This document shows, piece after piece, positions 1 through 8,156 of a stretch of DNA of 64,000 nucleotides (the stretch's first letter is position 1; every line of letters begins with the position of its first letter). The DNA is from Octadecabacter arcticus 238 (GTDB taxonomy: Bacteria; Pseudomonadota; Alphaproteobacteria; Rhodobacterales; Rhodobacteraceae): the NCBI RefSeq assembly GCF_000155735.2, contig NC_020908.1, forward strand, positions 4,339,501 to 4,403,500, in the 5' to 3' direction. Below the pieces are notes generated by a model. It worked only from the letters and a program-made list of their open reading frames with translations. It ran no database searches and was not told the DNA's origin. The position numbers and the translations under genes were made by a program.

Positions 1-34
1 ACAGCGCGAATATGGTCCATGCTTCAAACGTCAT
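1..34 (-). CDS. Start of a gene cut by the window edge, LysE-like
   Basis: Only eleven codons are visible (MTFEAWTIFAL), starting 15 bases after the stop of the upstream XRE regulator on the same strand. A short hydrophobic start of this kind is typical of LysE/RhtB-type exporters in Rhodobacterales, but this is recalled resemblance over very few residues. If correct, the regulator and the exporter form an operon. The rest of the gene lies outside the window. Confidence 0.35.
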   Translation of the reverse strand, partial: MTFEAWTIFAL

Positions 35-48
35 TCATTACATCACCC

Positions 49-627
49 TCAATAGATTGGTGGCGCGATGACCCAGATCGCAACGCAGGGCGCGGCGTAG
101 GGGTTCATCCAGCGAAAGGCTTCGCCACGAATGCGAAAACTGTCACCTGCGTTCAGTGAAAAGGTCTTACCTGCGATCCACAAATCAAGGCGGCCAGACA
201 CGATATATCCAACTTCTTGTGTCGGACGCATAACTTCTTCGGTGATCTCGGAATTGGCCTCAAAGGTCGAATGGACCATCTCAAAATCATCCGTCAGATC
301 GGGGGACAAAAGTTCCTCAACCAAGCCCGCAGGGCGTGACCCGATAGGACGGCGCGCGTCTGCCCTAACAATCATGCCCCGTTCGTGTTCCGGCGCCGCT
401 GACCGGAACAGACTGGACACCGATACATCCAAGACCGATGCTATATGGCGCAGATCGGTAATTGACGGTTCAGACATGTCACGCTCAACCTGGCTTAACC
501 AGCCAACCGACCGCCCCAGCGTTTTACCCAATCCCGACAACGTCAGCCCGCGCGCTTTTCGCAAGGCACGAATGTCAGCCCCAAGCGTGTGGATTTCTGG
601 CGATGGCGCGTGAATCACTTGCTGCAA
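49..627 (-). CDS. XRE-family transcriptional regulator with C-terminal cupin domain
   Basis: The 192-residue protein has a helix-turn-helix of the XRE/Cro type at about residues 14-72, with the typical run SVGWLSQVERDMSEPS. A small cupin beta-barrel follows at about 115-190 (EVGYIVSGRLDLWIAG, LNAGDSFRIRG). Proteins of this layout are cytoplasmic DNA-binding regulators whose cupin senses a small ligand, often an amino acid or polyamine. The target is not visible. The next gene on the same strand begins 15 bases after the stop and may be an exporter, which would be a natural target. Domain assignment is firm; the ligand and regulon are unknown. Confidence 0.9.
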   Translation of the reverse strand: MQQVIHAPSPEIHTLGADIRALRKARGLTLSGLGKTLGRSVGWLSQVERDMSEPSITDLRHIASVLDVSVSSLFRSAAPEHERGMIVRADARRPIGSRPAGLVEELLSPDLTDDFEMVHSTFEANSEITEEVMRPTQEVGYIVSGRLDLWIAGKTFSLNAGDSFRIRGEAFRWMNPYAAPCVAIWVIAPPIY

Positions 628-696
628 ACTCCCTGTCTGACCAAAGTCGTGACACGAGTTTGTGAAAATTCAAAGGATTTTTTCACCAATCAGATT

Positions 697-1158
697 TTAT
701 TTAGTGACGACGCTGAAAACACTCTTCAAGATTGCAGCCATATGTGTGGCATCTTCAGCGGTGAAGGCATCCGGCTGATCACTGTCGATATCAAACACCG
801 CAATCAATTCTGCGGCCTCGTTGAACACCGGCAAGACCAATTCCGACCGCGTGGAACTGGCGCAGGCGATATGCCCGTCAAATGCCTCAACGTCCGCGAC
901 CAACTGCACCTCGCCCGTGCGCGCCGCCGCGCCACAAACCCCACGCGAAAACGGGATCTGCAAACACCCGTGCCCACCCTGATACGGCCCAATCTTAAGC
1001 ATCTCTGGCCCCGTCACGCGGTAAAACCCGGTCCAATCAAACCGCGCGTCGAAGTGATGCACTTCACACGCAACGGTTGCCATCAACGCAACGGCGTCAT
1101 CCTCGCCCTGCGTTAAGCTGGCGATTGTCTTGGTGAGAGTGTCGTAATCGGGCATCAT
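697..1158 (-). CDS. msrC: Free methionine-(R)-sulfoxide reductase, GAF domain
   Basis: This 153-residue single GAF-domain protein matches the fRMsr family, which reduces free L-methionine-(R)-sulfoxide in the cytoplasm using thioredoxin. Three cysteines sit at positions 65, 75 and 99 (GGHGCLQIPF, GVCGAAAR, HIACASSTRSE). Their spacing of 10 and 24 residues equals that of the E. coli enzyme (84, 94, 118, from memory), including the resolving and catalytic residues. The conserved run STRSELVLPVF is present. Two consecutive ATG codons give start options at 1158 or 1155. It stands alone between the regulator and the thiolase and is probably a housekeeping repair enzyme. Confidence 0.88.
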   Translation of the reverse strand: MMPDYDTLTKTIASLTQGEDDAVALMATVACEVHHFDARFDWTGFYRVTGPEMLKIGPYQGGHGCLQIPFSRGVCGAAARTGEVQLVADVEAFDGHIACASSTRSELVLPVFNEAAELIAVFDIDSDQPDAFTAEDATHMAAILKSVFSVVTK

Positions 1159-1214
1159 GCCTCCCGCAAAAAAAGGTTGGGTTTAGGTATTTAGAGCCAA
1201 AGAAGCGCAAAAAC

Positions 1215-2357
1215 CTAAGGGCGTTCAATCGCAATCGCCGTCCCTTCGCCACCCCCAATGCAGATCGCGGCTATGCCACGTTTTAGATTGTGGGTTTCCA
1301 AAGCATGCAGCAAGGTCACAATAATCCGCGCACCGGACGCGCCAATCGGATGCCCGAGCGCGCAAGCGCCGCCATTGATATTGACGATGTCAGGCGGCAA
1401 ATCCATCTCGCGCATGAACGCCATTGGAACAACCGCGAAGGCCTCATTGACCTCCCACAAATCGACACTGTTCTTGTCCCACCCAAGTTGGTCGAGCAGT
1501 TTTTGCGCCGCCGGAACAGGCGCAGTTGTAAACAGGTTTGGCGCTTGGGCGTGACTGGCGTGGCCGCGAATGTAGGCGCGGATTGGCAGATCAGTTTTAT
1601 CCGTTGTCAAAAGTAGGGCCGCCGCCCCATCCGAAATGCTGGAACTGTTGGCCGCCGTTACCGTGCCGCCCTCACGAAACGCAGGCTTTAACAAAGGTAT
1701 CTTATCTGGCCGCGCGTTTGCGGGCTGTTCGTCGACCGACACCGTGGTTTGCGCCGCTCGGCCTGCCACCTCTACGGGCGTGATCTCAGCATCAAATGCC
1801 CCCGACGTTTGCGCCGATAACGCCCGCTTCAGAGATCGCAGCGCATACTCATCCTGCGCCTCACGGGTAAACTGATAGCTCTGCGCGCAGTCCTCTGCGA
1901 AACTCCCCATCAAGCGCCCCGTGTCATAGGCGTCTTCCAACCCGTCCAGAAACATCGAATCTATCAATGTTCCATGGCCAATCCGCGCGCCGTCCCGCAT
2001 CTTTGGCAGCAAGTACGGCGCATTACTCATGCTTTCCATTCCGCCGACCAGCATGCGCTGCGTTTGTCCCAGCGTGATTTGATCAAACCCGATCATCGCC
2101 GCCTTCATCCCTGATCCACACATCTTGTTCAGCGTCGTCGCGGGGACGTTTTCGCAAAGACCTGCCAAGAACCCTGCTTGACGCGCTGGTGCTTGGCCCA
2201 ATCCCGCAGGCAATACGCAGCCCATCTAAACTTCGTCCACCAAACCGTAACCAGCCAAGGCTGCCTTCATCGCGGCCCCTCCAAGTACCGGCGCCGTCAG
2301 TCCTGCGAAAGCGCCCATAGGCGTGCGCGCCGCCCCTGCGATCACTACTTTGTTCAT
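1215..2357 (-). pseudogene. Acetyl-CoA C-acetyltransferase (thiolase) interrupted by an in-frame TAG
   Basis: Reading from an ATG at 2357, preceded by a strong GGAGG site, gives the thiolase N-terminus (MNKVVIAGAARTPMGAFAGL). After codon 43 there is a TAG at 2226-2228. The same frame then continues as a normal thiolase to 1215. The active-site cysteine (NKMCGSGMKA), the NEAFA motif, the GHPIGASGAR histidine motif and the C-terminal CIGGG cysteine motif are all intact. Family members read VDEVxMGCVLPAG here, so the TAG replaces one sense codon. The first 40 residues also look a few residues shorter than usual. A restart at the ATG just after the stop would lack the N-terminal strand. This is probably a recent pseudogene; a sequencing error is possible. 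Confidence 0.85.
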
Positions 2358-2661
2358 CTCCGCCTCCTCAACCTGCTAAGTCTGAAAAACCACAAAACTG
2401 CCCCACAATTTTTCGCATCCTCACCCGAATCCAATGTCAGAAAAGGACTTGTAGCTTCATAGGCTAACCTCGGCGTCACGTGTAATTGCCCCCACCCAGT
2501 GCGTGACGTCGAGGATCTATGATCCTCGCAATTTTTAGGTTGGGATCTACGATCCTCGCACACCTTAAGTTTGGATCTATGATCCACTCATAGCGCAAAG
2601 TGGATTCCCTAACGGAAATAAAGCTTTGCGGCCTTTCCCACCACCACCATGGCGCTATGAT
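2358..2661. other. Gene-free stretch between thiolase and ISL3 element
   Basis: These 304 bases hold no convincing gene. They contain the three-copy palindrome array described separately, followed by an inverted repeat CGCAAAG (2594-2600) / CTTTGCG (2624-2630). The bases next to the ISL3 element are the first copy of its 8-bp target duplication. Before the insertion this stretch was the common upstream region of the thiolase and of gamma-glutamyltransferase, which diverge from it, so promoters for both should lie here. Confidence 0.6.
2510..2585. repeat. Three palindromes GGATC-TAY-GATCC spaced exactly 30 bp apart
   Basis: The 13-bp palindrome GGATCTAYGATCC occurs with centres at 2519, 2549 and 2579. 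The first is extended to CGAGGATC/GATCCTCG with 8-bp arms, and the second shares the right arm TCGCA. The linkers are also partly alike (ATTTTTAGGTT and CACCTTAAGTTT), so the array is a degenerate 30-bp tandem repeat. A period of about three helical turns places the palindromes on one DNA face, as in an operator array. The array lies between divergent thiolase and ggt genes. Function is inferred; the repeats are directly visible. Confidence 0.8.
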
Positions 2662-4016
2662 GGCTCTTCTCCGCTTTGTTGAGTTATTCTAGGATTTCAA
2701 ATAGAACATAGATTGATTATCTGGGATGGATGATTGTCTAATTTTGAGTTTGAAGTATTCGGTATCCCTGATGCCCCTGGCTCGTTTGCGGATCATTCCT
2801 ATACTGACATTACCAGCCTCTATCCTGGCGCTTGTCAGCTTGTGTTTCGCGTAGTTGCATATGCCCACACAATGTTTTCTTAGGGATTTTGCGAACTTTT
2901 TCAGATAGAGCATGTGTGACTGATCTGCGATCAGGCACCAATTTTCCAGTTGCTCTGACATCCCCTCAAATGATGGGGCGCTCCACAGAGCCTGAAGCTG
3001 TTCTTTTAAGACGTAAAGCGTATTCAGGTTGCTATTGCTCTCCAGCAACGTTTGCAGCTTGTTACTTTGTTTTTCATTCAACTTATCCGCATTTTTGAGC
3101 AACAGATAATGCGTGCCCTTCATCAACTCTTTACCACTTTGATCGGCCTTCCTGAACTCAAGGCGACGCTGATTATGGATAGCCTTGCTGTAGTTTTTCA
3201 TGACGTGGAAACGGTCAAATACGATGTCGGCCATCGGCAAGGACTCCCTGACAGCCTTTTGGTAGGCAGGCCCCATATCCATCGACACGGCCTTTATTTT
3301 ATGGGCTGTATCTGGCCGCAGCTGTTTCAAAAACCTTGAAAAAACTTCGGCAGTTCGACCGGCTTCCACCCAGATCAGATGCCCTCCGACCATATCGTAG
3401 ACCACCGTCATATAGTCATGACCTTTCGCCCGGGCCACTTCATCGACACCAATGTATTCCAAGCCAGCAAGCTGTGCGGGATCAAGCGCAGGGAGCGTTT
3501 CCATCAGGTATGCCTTGTCGATATTCTTTACCGTCTCCCATCGTATACCTAAATGCCTGGAGACAGCCAGAATGGATAAATGACGGCACAATCCACTGAT
3601 AAGATGGCAAAATCGATGGGTGAAACGGCACCCTTTATCAACAAAAGGACACGCCTCAATGCGGCGCTCACCCTTGCTAATAAAAACCTGCGCTAGCTCA
3701 ATCTCAATCACACAAGGATACCCAAAAAACGGGATGTCGTTTACTTGTCGGCGAATATGTTGGTTGATGCTACCCTTCTTGCCGGTTGCAGGGTCTATAG
3801 CGCTCCTGCGGGCATCCCGACTGCACTGAACAATAACCTTCGCACCGTCTTCAGCCAGCTCAATTTCATTTACACGTTGCCCCTTCAGGCGTAAAATATG
3901 TTGCGAGATGTCGATGGTCATATACCTGCCCTATGTAAAGTTGTCAGAAACCTAACATATCAACAGGTTACTTGATGGTCAGCATCTTTTCTTACTCAAC
4001 AAAGCGGAGAAGAGCC
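2662..4016 (-). mobile_element. Complete ISL3-family insertion sequence with 8-bp target duplication
   Basis: The element is 1355 bp. Its ends are near-perfect inverted repeats of 23 bp (left GGCTCTTCTCCGCTTTGTTG, right CAACAAAGCGGAGAAGAGCC). It is flanked by the direct repeat GCTATGAT at 2654-2661 and 4017-4024, the 8-bp duplication expected for ISL3. It carries one transposase gene. Perfect duplication and intact ends indicate a recent insertion. It sits 31 bp before the start codon of gamma-glutamyltransferase and therefore separates that gene from its original promoter region. Confidence 0.95.
2689..3921 (-). CDS. ISL3-family transposase
   Basis: This 410-residue transposase fills its IS element. 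An N-terminal cysteine-bearing zinc-finger-like part (ACPFVDKGCRFTHRFCHL) precedes a helix-turn-helix-like region (AVSRHLGIRWETVKNID). The DDE nuclease core follows, with acidic residues visible in EYIGVDEVARAKG, VSMDMGPAYQKAV and RIEAGNVSIGM. The length fits the family, and no stop or frameshift interrupts it, so the element is likely competent to move. It is transcribed away from the neighbouring ggt gene. Confidence 0.93.
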   Translation of the reverse strand: MTIDISQHILRLKGQRVNEIELAEDGAKVIVQCSRDARRSAIDPATGKKGSINQHIRRQVNDIPFFGYPCVIEIELAQVFISKGERRIEACPFVDKGCRFTHRFCHLISGLCRHLSILAVSRHLGIRWETVKNIDKAYLMETLPALDPAQLAGLEYIGVDEVARAKGHDYMTVVYDMVGGHLIWVEAGRTAEVFSRFLKQLRPDTAHKIKAVSMDMGPAYQKAVRESLPMADIVFDRFHVMKNYSKAIHNQRRLEFRKADQSGKELMKGTHYLLLKNADKLNEKQSNKLQTLLESNSNLNTLYVLKEQLQALWSAPSFEGMSEQLENWCLIADQSHMLYLKKFAKSLRKHCVGICNYAKHKLTSARIEAGNVSIGMIRKRARGIRDTEYFKLKIRQSSIPDNQSMFYLKS

Positions 4017-4047
4017 GCTATGATCTTCTTCAATCAAGGGAGAGACC

Positions 4048-5625
4048 ATGCGCGATTTCCAACAACCGGGCCGATCCGCCGTTTTTGCTGACAACGGCAT
4101 CTGCGCCACATCGCACCCGCTGGCCGCAAAGGTCGCGGTGCAAATCCTCGAAGCGGGCGGCAACGCCATGGATGCCGCCATCGCAGGGGCTGTTTTGCTT
4201 GGCATCTGTGAACCGCAATCCGCCGGTATCGGTGGTGATGCGTTTTGTTTGTTCAATTTGGCGGGCAGCGATGACGTTCATGCACTGAACGCGTCCGGTC
4301 GCGCGCCAGCTGGACTAGACGCCGCAAAGTTGCGGGCCGACGGGTTGGATCATCTGCCCATTTCATCGGTACACGCCATCAGCCTGCCTGGCGCGATGGA
4401 CGGATTTATTCGGCTGGCCAAAGACCACGGCAAAATCGGGCTCAAGGCGATCCTTGCCCCTGCAATTCATTACGCCGACGCAGGCGTGCCAGTCGCCCCG
4501 CGGGTTGCGTTTGATTATGCGCGGTCAGGCGGCACGCTGCGCGGCGCCGGTCGGACGCATTTCATGTTGCAGGACAAAGCCCTGAGCCTCGGTCAGAAAT
4601 TCCGCGCATCAGGTCAGGCAGATGTTCTGCGACGGGTCGCGATGGACGGGCGCGCCGGTTTTTATGAAGGCGAAGTTGCACAAGACATGGTCGCATCCCT
4701 GAATGCGGCAGGCGGCACCCACAGCTTGGATGATTTTGCCAATGTGCGCAGCGATTACACTACACCGATATCGGGCGCCTACAAAGACATCGAACTGGTC
4801 GAACACCCGCCAAACGGCCAAGGCGCGACAGCGATTTTGATGCTCAACATTCTGAAACATTTTGATATTGCGGGGCTGGATCCGTTGGGGACACAGCGCG
4901 CACATCTGGAAGCAGAAGCCGCGAAACTTGCCTATGACACCCTCAACCGCGTTGTGGCCGATCCCGATCACACCGCGCGGCTAGAGCATATGTTGTCTGC
5001 AGATACGGCGGCGAAACTGGCAGGGCTTATCGACCCTAACACGGCCCTGCCCTCATCCCTGCCCAGCGCACAGGCGGTTCACAAGGACACAGTTTATATC
5101 ACCGTGGTCGACAAGGATCGCATGTGCGTGTCGCTGATTTATTCCATCTTTGAGGCGTTTGGATCAGGCCTCGCATCTGACAAATTCGGCATCCTGTTCC
5201 ACAACCGCGCCGCAGGCTTCACTCTTGAACAGGGTCATCCAAATGAGGCCATGGGCAACAAACGTCCGCTGCACACAATCATACCGAGCATGGTCAAACG
5301 TTCTGGCAAAATCAAAATGCCATTCGGCGTTATGGGCGGTGCGTACCAGCCCTGCGGCCACGCGCGATTGCTGACCAACATGCAAGATTTTGGTATGGAC
5401 GTCCAAACCGCCATCGACGCGCCGCGTTGCTTTGCCGAACACGGTGGGCTGACGGTGGAAACTGGCTACGCCGACAGCGTCGCGCAGGCTTTGGCTGACA
5501 AAGGCCACATCGTCAAACGCGCGACAAAGCCGATTGGCGGGGCGCAAGCAATCGTGTTACGCGACGATGGTGTCCTCGAAGGGGCCAGCGATCCGCGTAA
5601 AGATGGGATAGCACTTGGATATTGA
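4048..5625 (+). CDS. ggt: Gamma-glutamyltransferase family protein
   Basis: The 525-residue protein covers the whole N-terminal nucleophile fold of gamma-glutamyltransferases, which cleave glutathione and other gamma-glutamyl compounds. The family is made as a precursor that cuts itself before a threonine. Here Thr348 in KDTVYITVVDKD aligns with that nucleophile, followed by the glycine-rich FGSGL and PFGVMGG segments. No signal peptide is visible, so it resembles the cytoplasmic YwrD-like branch rather than secreted Ggt. The ribosome site AAGGGAGAG precedes the ATG. The ISL3 element inserted 31 bp upstream must change its transcription. The small membrane protein gene overlaps its end by 11 bases. 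Confidence 0.88.
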   Translation: MRDFQQPGRSAVFADNGICATSHPLAAKVAVQILEAGGNAMDAAIAGAVLLGICEPQSAGIGGDAFCLFNLAGSDDVHALNASGRAPAGLDAAKLRADGLDHLPISSVHAISLPGAMDGFIRLAKDHGKIGLKAILAPAIHYADAGVPVAPRVAFDYARSGGTLRGAGRTHFMLQDKALSLGQKFRASGQADVLRRVAMDGRAGFYEGEVAQDMVASLNAAGGTHSLDDFANVRSDYTTPISGAYKDIELVEHPPNGQGATAILMLNILKHFDIAGLDPLGTQRAHLEAEAAKLAYDTLNRVVADPDHTARLEHMLSADTAAKLAGLIDPNTALPSSLPSAQAVHKDTVYITVVDKDRMCVSLIYSIFEAFGSGLASDKFGILFHNRAAGFTLEQGHPNEAMGNKRPLHTIIPSMVKRSGKIKMPFGVMGGAYQPCGHARLLTNMQDFGMDVQTAIDAPRCFAEHGGLTVETGYADSVAQALADKGHIVKRATKPIGGAQAIVLRDDGVLEGASDPRKDGIALGY

Positions 5626-5815
5626 AGCGCTCAAAAAACGGCTGGCGCGCACGTTCGGACTGGCGTTCATGCTGGCGGGTGGCCTGCTGTGCGGGACGGC
5701 GGTGAACGACGCCCTAAACGGCGTGCCGGACGCGACGCTGTATGCAGCAATCTACGCGGCGATGTTTTCGTTCGGGGGGATGTTGTTCTTTTGGTCAAAA
5801 AGGACGCAAGACTAA
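5615..5815 (+). CDS. Small two-helix membrane protein, unknown function
   Basis: A 66-residue protein with two predicted membrane helices, about residues 15-33 (LAFMLAGGLLCGTAV) and 42-60 (LYAAIYAAMFSFGGMLFFW), a basic N-terminus and a short charged tail. It starts at TTG within the last codons of ggt, an 11-base overlap that suggests translational coupling. I do not recognise the family. The coupling to ggt is the only hint of a role. The start codon is the least certain part. Confidence 0.6.
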   Translation: MDIEALKKRLARTFGLAFMLAGGLLCGTAVNDALNGVPDATLYAAIYAAMFSFGGMLFFWSKRTQD

Positions 5816-5819
5816 CGCG

Positions 5820-6146
5820 CTAGTTCAGTTGGAAATGCAGCGGATACTGACCGTCTTCAAACGGGCCAAACAAATCATCTAGATCGGGGTGATCCACTGG
5901 CTGGCCCGAATAGTCCGCGACCAAGTTCTGCTCAGAGACATAGGCCACGTAATAGGATTGATCGTTTTCGGCCAGCAGATGGTAAAACGGCTGATCCTTT
6001 TGGGGGCGCGCTTCTTCAGGGATAGCCTCGTACCATTCTTCGGTATTGGTAAACATGGCGTCCACATCAAAAACAACCCCGCGAAACGGATGTTTGCGGT
6101 GGCGAACCACTTGGCCCAAATGATATTTCGCACGTGTCTTCAGCAT
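5820..6146 (-). CDS. hspQ: Heat shock protein HspQ
   Basis: The 108-residue protein has the HspQ/YccV fold. It contains HLGQVVRHRKHPFRGVVFDVD, like the start of E. coli HspQ, and PFYHLLAENDQSYYVAYVSEQNL, like the YHVV...YLAE stretch. HspQ promotes Lon-dependent proteolysis and was first described as binding hemimethylated DNA. The chosen ATG at 6146 follows AAGGGG at good spacing; the reading frame stays open to 6197 but those extra residues do not match the family. The gene converges with the ggt pair, ending four bases after it. Confidence 0.88.
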   Translation of the reverse strand: MLKTRAKYHLGQVVRHRKHPFRGVVFDVDAMFTNTEEWYEAIPEEARPQKDQPFYHLLAENDQSYYVAYVSEQNLVADYSGQPVDHPDLDDLFGPFEDGQYPLHFQLN

Positions 6147-6618
6147 GTTTTTTAGCCCCTTGGTCGTTACTAGACGGGTCGGCCCACATGAGTCCATGCA
6201 AACAAGGTAAAATTAAAGGGAACAAACTGTATTGCTAAACTTGAGCGTGTTGAGAATCCTCGCCCCAGTCTTTCTTTTGGCAGATGTTGGATTGGTTTGG
6301 GCAAAGCTGGCAAATGATAACATCCTGAAGTTGTTATAAAATCATCGGTCATGAGTTCCAAACTGACAGCACTAACCGCCACCGCCGCTATCGTCACCTC
6401 CCTTATCGCTGGCTGAACGTTACGGCGCGGAGTCTGTCAGCGTAGCGGGCCTGTTGCAGCGTTTCCGCAAGGCTTGTTGTGCATCAACGTACCTGTCGGT
6501 GCTCATTTTACCGCTCATCAAGGTGGTTGTGATCTAACCCATGCGCAAAACCGGTTCCCAGACCGCCCCACATCCGTTAAACTACTCGCAATAAAAAAAT
6601 AAAAGAAGCGAGAGGCAG
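6147..6618. other. Gene-free stretch with a possible lipoprotein remnant
   Basis: No intact gene is seen in about 470 bases. One frame on the plus strand reads from an ATG at 6351 as MSSKLTALTATAAIVTSLIAG, then meets TGA at 6414-6416 and stays open for 61 more codons to a TAA at 6600-6602. If the TGA were TGC, the sequence would be a lipoprotein signal peptide with lipobox IAGC. Codon choice after the stop is not strongly gene-like, so this may be chance. The last 40 bases should hold the promoter of the lipoprotein gene that follows. Confidence 0.35.
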
Positions 6619-7206
6619 ATGAGCAAACTCTTTCGCGCCGCCCTGTTATTAATGATCTTGGGAAGCTGTGCAGCCCGAGACGCTTCAGCGCCGCGCAATC
6701 TGGACAACGCCTGTTCCATTCTAACCGAACGCCCGCATTATGTGCGCGCCTTCAAACAGGCTGAACGAAATTGGGGTGTGGATACCCACGTTTTGATGGC
6801 AATGATCTACCAAGAAAGCAAATTTATTGCCGATAACCGTCCGCCGCATACCTACGCGTTGGGGATCATCCCAACGGGCCGCCAATCATCCGCCCTTGGC
6901 TACAGCCAAGCGTTGGACGGAACATGGGAAGAATACGTAGATCAGCAGGGTGGACGCCGGTCAAACCGGACCGACATTGCCGACGCGACAGATTTCATGG
7001 GTTGGTATATGGCCGCAACCGTGCGTGAAAATTCGATACCTCTGAATGACACTTACAACCAGTATCTGGCCTATCACGATGGTCGAACAGGGTGGCGTCG
7101 CGGGACATATCGCTCAAAACCTTGGCTGATGCGCATCGCCGGCGAAATTAGGGACCGCGCCGTGTTGTACGACGCACAATTGCAAAATTGCCGACAGTTC
7201 CGCTGA
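6619..7206 (+). CDS. Lipoprotein with lytic transglycosylase (SLT) domain
   Basis: The 195-residue protein begins with a lipoprotein signal peptide; the lipobox is LGSC and Cys17 would be acylated. The mature part is a short goose-lysozyme-like SLT domain, with the presumed catalytic Glu66 in AMIYQESKF, the substrate-binding run LGYSQALDGTWEEY, and the late YLAYHDGRTGWRRGTY motif. Such proteins cleave peptidoglycan glycan strands at the outer membrane. A GAAGCGAGAGG site precedes the ATG. It is a single gene ending at a shared terminator, with lolA converging from the other side. Confidence 0.85.
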   Translation: MSKLFRAALLLMILGSCAARDASAPRNLDNACSILTERPHYVRAFKQAERNWGVDTHVLMAMIYQESKFIADNRPPHTYALGIIPTGRQSSALGYSQALDGTWEEYVDQQGGRRSNRTDIADATDFMGWYMAATVRENSIPLNDTYNQYLAYHDGRTGWRRGTYRSKPWLMRIAGEIRDRAVLYDAQLQNCRQFR

Positions 7207-7227
7207 ACGGCACGTCATACAAATAAA

Positions 7228-7255
7228 AAGCGCGTCCCAACTTCGGGGCGCGCTT
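7228..7255. terminator. Bidirectional hairpin between SLT lipoprotein and lolA
   Basis: AAGCGCG (7228-7234) pairs with CGCGCTT (7249-7255), extended inward by CCC/GGG. It lies between two convergent genes and has A residues on one side and TTAGTTGTTT on the other, so it can serve both directions. Confidence 0.75.
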
Positions 7256-7292
7256 AGTTGTTTCTATTGCTTTGGGCAATTCTGCGACGACA

Positions 7293-7910
7293 TCAGTTCG
7301 CCCAGTTGCGCATCTCACGCTGGATGTTGAACAGGATATCAGGCACACGGCCATCCTTCTCAAGATCACCCAAAATTACCGTCGTCTGCTGACCTGTATC
7401 GTCCGTGACGATCCATTGGCGCAATTCAACAGGATTGGCCGTATAGACCATCTGGATACTTCCGTATTCGGGATGATCGGGGTCTTGTGCGGTTACGGTG
7501 GTTTTTGTTCCGTCACTGGTATGGCCTGTGACCATATCGGTGCGCGTGAAATCAATGTTGCGTTCCAGAATGATCGACAGTGGTGTCTGGTTCAGCGGGT
7601 AGCGATCCGGCCCATTGTTGGATCGCGGATCGAAAATCGCGACCTGCCCACCGCCCGCAACCACGAGCGATTCCTCGGGCGGATTATATTCAAACCGCAC
7701 ACGCCCCGGCCGTTTGATAAAAATCGTTCCTGTCGAAATCGTTCCATCCGCATTGATCTGCGTAAAAGCACCTTCGGCGCTGGTGAACGAATTGAGATAG
7801 CCGGACACTTGGCCCAACGACAATTGCTGTGCAAATGATGGCGAAGCCGCGAACCCTGCAAGCGCAAGGGGGACGGCCATAAGGCATAGTCGGCGTGTAA
7901 TCATATTCAT
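7293..7910 (-). CDS. lolA: Outer-membrane lipoprotein carrier protein LolA
   Basis: The 205-residue protein has a Sec signal peptide ending about residue 27 (AASPSFA). The mature part is LolA-like: short strands SAEGAFTQINADGTISTGTIFIKRPGRVRFEY are characteristic, then SLVVAGGGQVAIFDPRSN and the closing DILFNI. LolA carries lipoproteins from the LolCDE transporter across the periplasm to the outer membrane. In related bacteria it usually sits directly after ftsK; here an oppositely oriented cation antiporter gene lies between them. Confidence 0.9.
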   Translation of the reverse strand: MNMITRRLCLMAVPLALAGFAASPSFAQQLSLGQVSGYLNSFTSAEGAFTQINADGTISTGTIFIKRPGRVRFEYNPPEESLVVAGGGQVAIFDPRSNNGPDRYPLNQTPLSIILERNIDFTRTDMVTGHTSDGTKTTVTAQDPDHPEYGSIQMVYTANPVELRQWIVTDDTGQQTTVILGDLEKDGRVPDILFNIQREMRNWAN

Positions 7911-8156
7911 ATCTCATATCTAATCTGGCGGCGCATGATTTGCACCCAATCGATAGGACAAACATCGGTGATCCGTGCGGGTTAAGCGATATCATGCCAT
8001 TTGTTAACCGATAGCGTGTGGCCGTCATCAGGGCGAAGGGGCCGACTAGCGAACTGACGATCTCCCAAGATATTCATGCGGCGAAGGCAAATGGGTTACT
8101 ACCTTTCGCCCGTCGAAGTTCCCGCCTAGGTTAACCATTCAAAAATTTGGGGATAA

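Noticed and set aside
6170..6397. A 75-codon minus-strand frame upstream of hspQ
   Set aside because: No conserved features, no ribosome site, and it overlaps the hspQ leader.
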